Origin: Smittium culicis
Taxonomy: Eukaryota > Kickxellomycota > Harpellomycetes > Harpellales > Legeriomycetaceae
Length of the DNA stretch: 17,047 bases
Assembly: GCA_001970855.1 (NCBI GenBank)
Contig: LSSN01000217.1
Coordinates: 1 to 17,047, forward strand
Direction of reading: 5' to 3'
Part shown: one piece after another, positions 9,631-17,047 of the stretch
Position numbering within the stretch: the first letter of the stretch is position 1
Layout of the letters: every line of letters begins with the position of its first letter
Program-made: the position numbers and the translations under genes
Notes under the pieces: generated by a model
What the model was told of the DNA's origin: nothing
Seen by the model: only the letters and a program-made list of their open reading frames with translations
Databases searched by the model: none

Positions 9631-10082
9631 ATGGCTTGGAAAGGAGCTTTCTTTCTCTTTTATGTACGCTCCTCTCTTTTAAAAGGGGGAACTATAAAGC
9701 TCTTTTCATTACACTTCCCATACACCGTTTGATATATATTCGTTTGTCTCTCCTTCCCTTTTCATACAACGCAATCTTTTACATCTCAATCCAATTTACG
9801 CTCATTATTCCTTTGAAAGACATTATTTACTAGTTTGTGTCCTTCTTACGTATAAACTTGATTTTGACTCATCGCTTCAATTTTTATATCTTGTGTTATA
9901 GCAAAACACACCCAACTACCCAATAGGAAAAAAAATATTTACACTCAATTCAAAATATAATCAAAATTGCATCTCTTTTAATCTTCGCTTTGCTCCGAGA
10001 TATATAATTCGAACTATATATATCACCTCCTAATACTGGGGGTAACATTTGTGAACTGCAAAAGCCAAAGTATATATCAGAT
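9631..10082 (+). promoter_or_regulatory. Putative promoter and 5' UTR of the large gene
   Basis: From about 9640 to 9830 the plus strand is strongly pyrimidine-rich (repeated CTTT, TCTCTCC and CTTCCC), unlike the surrounding AT desert. CT-rich tracts are common in fungal promoters. A TATA-like run (ACTATATATATC) lies at about 10013-10024, some 60 bases before the ATG at 10083. A 33-codon upstream ORF starts at ATG 9631 and ends 9730-9732. It may be spurious, or a uORF if transcription starts far upstream. A CAG at 10078-10080 just before the start codon could be the acceptor of a 5' UTR intron. Confidence 0.35.
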
Positions 10083-13000
10083 ATGGAGTCATATACCCAA
10101 AGTTATTACAGAAATAGCTTCAACCCTGCTTCCTCAATAGTAGAAAATAAGAGACAACAGTTACTGATCGATTCCAAATTCGACCTTGAATTTGACAATA
10201 GGGCCAGTGGCAACCTAAAGACAGGAATGTCGGCTCTTTCACTAACTGAGCTGACACCTCTTTTAAAAAAAATAATGATAGAGTCATCAACTTACAACAT
10301 GCTTAGCGATAAAGAGGAAATTATTTTAGAAAAGGTTTGTATATCTAATTATACTAAAAATTATTCTACTCAGTTAGCTAACCAACTAACTAACTAACTA
10401 ACTAACTAATCTTTTTTATTTTTATTTTTATTTTACAAAGGATTTAGAAAGAACCGAACACGAAATCAAGCACTTGACTCAAAAGGTTGGTGCCATTAGA
10501 GCCAGCTTAAACTTAAACGTAGATGACGGAAATGCTAAAATGACTCCAAGAGAGCTTAGTAACGAAAAAAAAGCATCTCAAATGATCTTATTATCTCATT
10601 TGGAAAATGGTTTAAGAAAGAAACTTGCCCGCTCAATCTCTATCAAAAAAAAAATCTCCGAGCACCAAATATCTGTTCTTAGGGACTCCATTGACTATCA
10701 CGTAAACAGCAGCAAATATTTGGATCAATCGCAATTGGCAACAGGGAATAATCAAGGTTTAAAAAGCTTCAATAGAGACTGGGTCAACAATATGTCAGGA
10801 TCCCAAATTTCACCTGGACACGACGAATTTATCAATAATGACTTGTTTATTTTACAAAAAGTACAAGACTCCATTCTAAATCTAAGCCCCAGGTTGCAAA
10901 AAAATGATGACTCAAATGGTAAATTTAATAAAGCACTATTTATTATTTTCATTTATTAATATTTCTATTTATTACTGCTTTAATTAGTGCCATTAATGCC
11001 TTTATTTTATTTTATTAGATACCAAAGACGGATTTTCTTTTAGTCAAGACTCTTTTAGATACTTTGATGACCAAAAAACTAATGTACATCCTTCCCCTGT
11101 ATTATATTCTGAGCTAAACAAAGCTAGAGAACTTTTAGCAAAGTCCAATAAAGATTTGGAAAACTATAAGTCACAAAGCATTACCAGATTAAATTTGATA
11201 GAAAGTAATTATAAAAACAAAGTAAAATCTTTAGAAAAAAAAGTTCAAATACTTTTAGGATATGTTTTTAGAAATAATTCAACCGCTCATAGAACTCCTG
11301 ATATGTCAAAATATGGAGGTTCTTCATTGTATAACTCCGAAATTTATCCAAATAATCTTAAAACTAGTGTAAACAAACATAGAAGCGTTCCTTCTAGGAA
11401 CTCTAAAAATTTTAAACGCTACAGTAAAGTAGACCCTCCTAAAAATAGACACATGTCTACAATACTTTCAAGGCCAATAACATTTGACTCTTTAAGTTTC
11501 CCAAAAATCTCTTCTTCGTTTATAAATCCTATAAGCGCAAGAAAAAAAACAGCTGAATCAAGGTCTTCTTCTATTTTTAGCCATAAATCTGGAAGATATC
11601 GTTCGAAAACCTTGGTTGGTAACAATTTTCACAACTCTTACACCAGTGGATTTACAAGGAGTATTTTGGATAAAAAGGTTGTATCTAAGTGCACTTACAG
11701 AAACCCTAGAATAAATTCAAAAATTTATAGAAACAAGAATAAGCTAATAATTCCCAGACAATCAACTTCATACCCAAGCGAGAGTAAATCACCAAACACT
11801 TTAAAATCTATAAATTCGGTTGCCTCAACTGCAATTGAAAAAGCTCTTAACAATTCATCGAGCCTTCAGGCTGATTTGGATTTATCAAAACCGATTACTG
11901 CTCTAGACAACTCAGTTGATCCTAAAAGTCTCAAGACGCATAAAGATCACTACGGAAGGACCTCGACACTAGCATACCTCACCACAGCCAAATCTACTAA
12001 TGAATCCCCTTCTCTTAACGGATCTATCGACTTTGGAGCTAGAAAGCCTAAAACTGCAAAAAGAATAAGTCTTTTAAAAAAAAACAGTAACGTAAATAAC
12101 CCTTCAACTTTGCCCAGTTTCAACTTCTCACAGGAAGTCATCAACAATAATCTCAATGACGATTCTCAAATGACTATCAAGCTTAGTAAAGACAAGCCAG
12201 AACTTTTGTCTATCGATACCAAAAACTCAATTCAATTAAAATACCCTCAACCGGATAAACACTCTGTTTTAGATAACTCTAATTATTCCCAACAATATAA
12301 TTTCGCTCCTACTTCTACTAAAACTGAGTTGATTGATGAAAGGAGTTTTTACTCGGGGAACTATTCTGCTAGTTACTACAGCGGTTTATATTCAGCTAAA
12401 AATAGCGATTCGTTTGATCAGTCTAACCAGTCTAATTTAAAAGGTACTGAATAATTAAACTAAAATATAAATGTTTGAGAATATTATACTTTCAATTACC
12501 CCCCCCCCTTCTCCCGATGATTATTCGGATTTACTTCTTTGCGTCTATTTTTGGCATTAAACTACCATCACCTCTCCCCCAATTCGTCTATCTTTTAATT
12601 ATATATATATTTTTTAATTGGGGGCTCTCTTTGTTATTTTTTTGAAATAAAATATTCTTTTTTATACGGCTTTAATAAATTATTCAATATAATTCGTATT
12701 TAATCTATAATTTTTTGCTTTTTTTTTAAATAATAAACTGCATTATTATTATATAGGGTATCAATATTCCAATATCGAACAGATCCAAGAAAAATCAATA
12801 GGTATCTATTATAAAAAAAAATTGAAAAATACATCATACACTTTTTTACTTATTTAAAATAATTATTTTCCAAAATTTAAAATTATTAGATCCTTCTTAC
12901 CAAGCCTCAAAACCCACTAAGCATGAATCTCCAGTAGATAGAAAAATCGACGGTAATAAGCTTTTAAATTTAGATTTATTTTACCTGTATAATTTTGCGC

Positions 13001-15445
13001 CAATTCTCATTATTTTTTAAAAAAATTGTTAAAATTATTCTCTTATTTTTATTTTATACAGGTTTAATTAAATCTAGCTCACAGTACACGGAATACAAAC
13101 CTAATGGATTAGCTGTGATAACTGAAAATCAAGCTGAAGTAACTGACCATAGTTCGAAAAATATTTGCGATAACTGCGAGAAATCACTTATCGAGCCCAA
13201 GCAAAGTATTAAAAAAAAAATGAATGTTATATATCGATCCGGCTCTACTAAATCAAGGCCTTCACTTAATCTAAACAGCAATCTTAGCGTTTTCAATAAC
13301 CCTGAAATAAGTACCGATAATTTGACTTTTGAGGAAAAAAATAAAACCGAGTATAGTATACATGATATTAACGAATCAGATATCCCTGAAATAGTTTCAC
13401 AGTTAAATTCTGCTAGCTCTGATAGTTCTGAAAATTCACAGATCCTAAACTTTTTCAAAGACAACAAATTCAGTTCAGTTAAACTGGATAAAAGCTCATT
13501 CAAATACATTTCTGATAAAAGTGCTATGACCTCACCAGAAAACGTAAATTATGATAATGAAATCGTTTTTTTTCACCCAGCATTGAAGAGATCTCTATCA
13601 AACCCATCTTCAGATATAATAATGAGCGCTCAAAGCAGCACTAATAATTCGAAAACTAGTCCTGGTGCTAAAAGTGCTCCTAGAAGTGTTACAGCGCCGC
13701 CTAAACATACTGACCTATTTGATAAATTCGTTTTAGGTAACTCACAAGAAAAGGACTATTCAAAAGTTTTCCCTCCATTAGGCGATTCTAAAAAAATTTC
13801 AAAAAAAACAGTATTTGAATCTAGAAAATACACGGAAGACCATCCCATGCCTGATCTTCCGCCAAAATTTTTACAAATGAACCATGATAAAACCTTGAAT
13901 AAATCGGTCTCAAAGTCCACTCTTGGTTCTGTAGAGCTATCATCGTACTATTTCAACTCAAACTTTTTATATGAAAACCCTGAAAAAAGTTACATCAACT
14001 TGCAAGAATCAAAAGATAATGTCCTTGATTCTATTGAGTATAGCACGAATAATTTTTTTATACCTATAAAAAAAGAACCTCTTATCGAAAATTTGGAAAT
14101 TGCTAATAGCAATAGCAACGATACTAATGTTTCTCAGAATGAAATAGAGCCAAAAAGATTTACAAATTCAAAAGCGGCATTGACTCGATTAACGTCAATA
14201 AAAACGAAAGTGCTAGTGCCAGATAACAATTCGTCAAAACTGATTAAAAGTTTCATAAACTCGAGCTTAGCTCAGCTAAATAACAACAACTTCATTGACC
14301 CAAATGGATCCATAGAAAATTTTATAAGGGCTGACGAATACAAAGAGTATGGAAATTTTAATGTTTCTGCTAATATTTTGGGGTATGAGCATAATCAAAC
14401 ACAAGAAATGATACCAAATTTTATTTCATCGAAGCAGAAAAACAATTCAAAATTTTTTTCATTAAGCTCAATCTCTAAAGACGGCAGTGTAACTAGTAAT
14501 ACCGCACAAAATCTACAAAGTATAGATTCAGGCACAAATAGATCGACTTATAGTTCCTCTCCGAAATACAACTTGAATTCTATAAATTTGGTTTTAGTCG
14601 ATATGAAAAGTTATGGTTTCAATGGAAATAAAATTGATGGATTTGATCCAACTGCAAGGAGAATAGCATTGGAGAAAATTGGAAAAAAAAGATTTTACCC
14701 AGCTCTTAGCAACGATATGTTTGATGTAAATAATTCACAACCTAAAAAATCGCCAACCGAAAATAGCTACAATTTTAAAAAACCAGAAAATGACACTAAC
14801 TTTAACGAGCTCAGCATACCTTCAAATAGCACTGGTGTTGAGCCAAATATAGTGAAAAACACTGTCATAACACCAAATAACTTTGATTTAGACTTATCAG
14901 ATGACTCAGAGCGCGAAATACTAAGCATTGAAGGATCAAAGTCCTGGTTAATGCTGGCCCAAAAGGGAAATAGCATAAATGAAAATTTGCTATCACTACA
15001 GTTGTCAAGTAACAAAATTGACCAAATTGATCAAATTGTTTTATCAGATTATTTTCGATATTCTGATAGAAAAAACAGTGTGATAGAAATGGAACAAGAA
15101 GAATTCAACCAGGAAGCTACTGATAACTTCCCAATGTTATTCAACAATAATTCCCATGCTCAATTAAATGAATTCCCAATCATGGATTATTCTGGGGACT
15201 CCAGGCTGAATAGCACTGATACAGCAGAATCCAGTCCAATAAAAAGTATTAATATTGATCTTGACCCAAATTCACCGTCAATGACAGATAATAAACCTTC
15301 TGAAAGCACGCCCACCACAAAACAAGTTAAAACATTCAACTTTAAAAGCAGTGATGAGTCAACGACTCAAAACTTATTTAAAAAGATTAGACCTACCACT
15401 TTCAAATCAAGCTTCAAAAGTTATATGAATAAGCTAAAAAAATAA
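10083..15445 (+). CDS. Uds1-like coiled-coil, Ser/Asn-rich protein (six exons)
   Basis: My model joins exons 10083-10334, 10441-10918, 11019-12443, 12757-12801, 12890-12952 and 13062-15445, giving 4647 coding bases and 1548 residues. Every junction is GT...AG and keeps the frame (intron 1 phase 0, the others phase 1). ATG 10083 is the first in-frame ATG after a stop at 10005. Residues 52-150 are helical and charged, with a pattern (LTPLLKKIMIESSTYNMLS, then ELSNEKKA) that resembles the fungal Uds1 (up-regulated during septation) domain by eye. Residues about 270-323 look like a coiled coil. The remaining ~1200 residues are mostly disordered and rich in Ser, Asn and Lys, with a possibly ordered patch around 1267-1312 and a basic C-terminus. 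The family suggests a cytoplasmic or cortical scaffold linked to septation or hyphal growth. That is inference. There is no signal peptide or membrane segment. An alternative is two genes: 10083-12454 (721 residues) and a second ending at 15445, but the second then lacks a credible ATG (its longest frame begins with TTG at 12995 inside intron 5). Confidence 0.65.
10335..10440 (+). other. Intron 1 (106 bases, phase 0)
   Basis: It runs from GTTTGT to ACAAAG and interrupts the Uds1-like region after residue 84. Reading through it adds 20 codons and a stop (10395-10397). Splicing joins ATTTTAGAAAAG to GATTTAGAAAGA, restoring a continuous charged helix. It contains a tandem branch-point-like array, listed separately. 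Confidence 0.85.
10377..10410 (+). repeat. Tandem AACT repeat made of branch-point motifs
   Basis: Six perfect AACT units run from 10384 to 10407, preceded by GCTAACC. Each junction reads CTAAC, the core of the fungal branch-point consensus. The array ends about 33 bases before the 3' splice site, within the usual range, so several adenosines could serve as branch points. It is both a microsatellite and a stack of candidate branch sites. Confidence 0.75.
10919..11018 (+). other. Intron 2 (100 bases, phase 1)
   Basis: It runs from GTAAAT to ATTAG. Unspliced, the frame ends at a TAA after 12 codons. Spliced, the split codon G|AT gives Asp and the frame continues as TKDGFSFSQDSFRYFDD into the coiled-coil region. 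Length and sites match intron 1. Confidence 0.85.
12444..12756 (+). other. Intron 3 (313 bases, phase 1), long and unusual
   Basis: Donor GTACTG and acceptor ATATAG. It is about three times longer than the other introns. An in-frame TAA lies at 12452-12454, so retention gives a 721-residue protein. It contains a run of ten C (12499-12508), a 9-bp perfect inverted repeat (CCCCCAATT at 12576-12584, AATTGGGGG at 12616-12624) and an AATAAA at 12646-12651. These would fit either a regulated intron with an internal polyadenylation site or the 3' end of a separate upstream gene. No further exon was found inside. Confidence 0.55.
12757..12801 (+). other. Exon 4, a 45-base microexon
   Basis: It lies between acceptor ATATAG and donor GTATCT. 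In the phase set by exon 3 it reads YQYSNIEQIQEKSI with split codons at both ends (GGG in, GAT out) and no stop. Because it is phase 1 on both sides and a multiple of three, skipping it leaves the frame intact. Its GC content and codon style match the flanking exons and differ from the intronic AT. Confidence 0.55.
12802..12889 (+). other. Intron 4 (88 bases, phase 1)
   Basis: It runs from GTATCT to TTATTAG and is made of A and T runs. A stop in the exon 5 frame lies inside it (12823-12825), so exon 5 needs an upstream exon. Confidence 0.55.
12890..12952 (+). other. Exon 5, a 63-base small exon
   Basis: It reads PSYQASKPTKHESPVDRKID, with split codons G|AT before and G|GT after. It has no in-frame ATG, so it must be internal. 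Being phase 1 on both sides and 21 codons long, it too can be skipped without loss of frame. The Pro/Lys/Ser-rich style matches the disordered parts of exons 3 and 6. Confidence 0.6.
12953..13061 (+). other. Intron 5 (109 bases, phase 1)
   Basis: It runs from GTAATA to ATACAG. The exon 6 frame stays open through most of this intron and would add a hydrophobic stretch that mimics a signal peptide. That stretch has only a TTG start and is the AT-rich intron translated. Confidence 0.65.
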
Positions 15446-16459
15446 ATTGTATTGGAATTCTGTCTATTTAATCGCGTATTTTGTGTTCCATTATTGCAGT
15501 ATATTATTTGAATCTATAATTTATATGACTTGTACGCAAATAATTATAATAAAATACGTTATACCCATCTTATATTACATCAACTATTATTTATTATTGC
15601 GTATAAAAATCTGTTTTAAATCATCGAGTAGAGTAGAAAAATCAATCTTAATTTGATCAGAGCGAACATATTCGGGTTTAAAGGTTATCCAATAAAAATT
15701 AATGATAAACGAACTAAACATTGGATGTACTCTATAAACTTGTACGAATATAGCTAAAACAGTCTCGAAAAAAACTTTCTGATAATCAATATCGTAATTT
15801 ATGAATAGTAGCTATCATTTTAATACAAACTAGCTTTGAGAAATATATAAAAATTTAATTTTAAAAAAGTACATATCTTTTTTGTAAATAGAAGAATTTT
15901 TCATATTTTCAATCAAAAATTCTCTATCTTGCGAAAATAGATCAAAGATCCTTATACAATTATAATTTATTACTTTTGAGTAATATTTCTAAGTAAAGAT
16001 TATTATGCTTTTAAAAGGAAGTAAATAAGCATACATTTTATATAATATATATCTAGATATTCGATAAATAATCTTAATTAAATGTCTAATTTATTCTTTA
16101 CCTAGTGACACTAAAATACTCCTACTTTATAATCAAGTATTACATTCAAAAAGTTACAAGATAGAAATTTTGATTTGCATTAAATTTTATTTTAAAACCT
16201 ATTTACAAGGGCCTTATATATAATTTACAGTACTAAAGAAAAATATGAAGTTCTTTATAAACGATAAAAAAATTGATTTGAAGATTTGAATAAGTCATCT
16301 AATAGAAAGAAACCAAGCGAATGTTGTCATAGATTTAAAGATTAAGCTATTTCTATAATTTCCTATTAATACAGATAGTTTCTAGAGTTAAAAATGATTT
16401 TATATGCAAAAATAAATTTCTTGTAAAGTAAAAATTTTAGCTATAAAATCATTTCGTGG
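15446..16459. other. Convergent intergenic region
   Basis: This spacer lies between the 3' ends of two convergent genes and is AT-rich, with no gene supported. An open stretch directly after the stop of the large gene (15447-15656) has no ATG start and a composition like its surroundings. Possible polyadenylation signals are AATAAA at 15441-15446 (overlapping the stop) and 15691-15696 for the plus-strand gene, and TTTATT (AATAAA on the minus strand) at 16186-16191 for the transporter. No strong terminator-like hairpin was seen. Confidence 0.6.
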
Positions 16460-17047
16460 TTATTTTTTTGCAAAAAGAATATAGCCCACAGATGTTGATA
16501 CTCCAACAGCTAATAAACCTCCTAAAAACGCGCATACTGGTAATAGACCGGCTGATTTATACATGCTTGAAGCAACTATAGGTATGATCAAAGCTGATAA
16601 TGAGTATGAGACGTTATATAGCGAGTATACCTGGCCGTTACCTCCAGATTTCCCAACGGATTTAGTCCCATTAGTATCTGAGTTTTCTTCTATATTATTT
16701 GAATCAGGCTTGATTTCATGGTTGGCTAAAACTGGAACAGGGGTTTCTAGTATAGCTTCTTGTGTTACTTCAGGCTTTTCAGGTGATAGAGAATTCTTAG
16801 AATCGGCAATGTGGGTATCCTCTCGAGTTGCCATATAAGTAATGTGTGCACCTAGCGCGGCCATAACAGGAACATTTCCACAGCCAGAGGCAAATCCAAA
16901 TAGAGCCATAAAAATAATAAATGCAGCGGGCGTTTTTTGGAATCCAGTAATTATTACTAATACACCTGCTATAGTATTTCCAATAATAATTATTACATAT
17001 CTCTTTTTGTACTCACTGATGCGGCTATTGATAAATTTGCTGTCCAT
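16460..17047 (-). CDS. MFS transporter, C-terminal part (partial)
   Basis: This is the last 195 codons of a major facilitator superfamily membrane transporter, with its stop at 16460-16462. Four or five hydrophobic segments are visible: about residues 18-37, 41-66 (one long or two short helices), 139-161 and 168-191. Comparison with the family's 12-helix plan makes these roughly TM8-TM12. The segment VYSLYNVSYSLSALIIPI matches the TM11 signature of the vesicular amine transporter / DHA1-like branch (VYxxxxxxYsxGxxxxP pattern). A hydrophilic, Asp/Glu/Asn/Lys-rich loop of about 65 residues (72-137) is inserted between TM10 and TM11. The Met at the window edge is probably internal, because the N-terminal half is missing. 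The likely role is proton-coupled export or vesicular uptake of small molecules. The substrate cannot be told. It may be interrupted by introns beyond the edge. Confidence 0.8.
   Translation of the reverse strand: MDSKFINSRISEYKKRYVIIIIGNTIAGVLVIITGFQKTPAAFIIFMALFGFASGCGNVPVMAALGAHITYMATREDTHIADSKNSLSPEKPEVTQEAILETPVPVLANHEIKPDSNNIEENSDTNGTKSVGKSGGNGQVYSLYNVSYSLSALIIPIVASSMYKSAGLLPVCAFLGGLLAVGVSTSVGYILFAKK

Noticed and set aside
9636..9833. 65-codon open frame in the pyrimidine-rich region
   Set aside because: It starts only with TTG and its Leu/Ile/Phe-rich text is what CT-rich promoter DNA gives when translated. It fits a promoter better than a membrane peptide.
12995..13061. Apparent signal peptide at the start of the longest frame of the second half
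   Set aside because: It has no ATG, lies in AT-rich DNA ending in an ATACAG acceptor, and the upstream exon 5 joins in frame without it. It is intron 5 translated.
13129..13509. 126-codon minus-strand frame opposite exon 6
   Set aside because: It is a shadow of the Ser/Asn-rich plus-strand coding exon, with no ATG-based gene context. The same applies to the minus-strand frames at 10752-10952, 11419-11625, 11950-12156 and 14767-15015.
15447..15656. 69-codon open frame after the large gene
   Set aside because: It begins with TTG two bases after a stop, has the composition of the AT-rich spacer, and shows no domain.
16563..16838. 91-codon plus-strand frame opposite the transporter
   Set aside because: It is a shadow of the minus-strand MFS gene, whose frame has clear membrane segments and family signatures.

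Overview
The window reads as nuclear DNA of a very AT-rich eukaryote, most likely an early-diverging fungus. Reasons: GT...AG introns of about 90-110 bases, runs of the fungal branch-point motif CTAAC in one intron, a protein whose N-terminal region resembles the fungal Uds1 (up-regulated during septation) domain, and a fungal-style major facilitator (MFS) transporter. There is no bacterial operon structure, no rRNA, no convincing tRNA and no CRISPR. The lineage (for example Harpellales-like) is a guess from composition and gene style.

Layout. Bases 1-9630 are a gene-poor, AT-rich desert with no intact gene that I can support. It holds at least three copies of a short TTAA-flanked transposon family of about 187 bp (piggyBac-like non-autonomous elements), one inserted inside another at 7067-7447. 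It also holds a 70-base imperfect fold-back (6867-6936), several shorter inverted repeats, and islands of coding-like sequence that look like broken remains of genes or transposons (3942-4127, 6545-6600, 8253-8396, 8671-9110). Bases 9631-10082 form a pyrimidine-rich putative promoter and 5' UTR.

Bases 10083-15445 (+) are best read as one six-exon gene for a 1548-residue, Ser/Asn-rich protein with an N-terminal Uds1-like helical region and a following coiled coil. A simple open-reading-frame view breaks it into at least four pieces. The exons join in frame at canonical splice sites, including two very small cassette-like exons (45 and 63 bases) whose removal keeps the frame. Intron 3 is three times longer than the others, carries an in-frame stop just after the donor and an AATAAA, and could yield a 721-residue short form. 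The alternative is two adjacent genes.

Bases 15446-16459 are an AT-rich convergent intergenic spacer. Bases 16460-17047 (-) are the 3' part of an MFS transporter gene, which runs off the right edge. The two real genes converge and show no obvious functional link.
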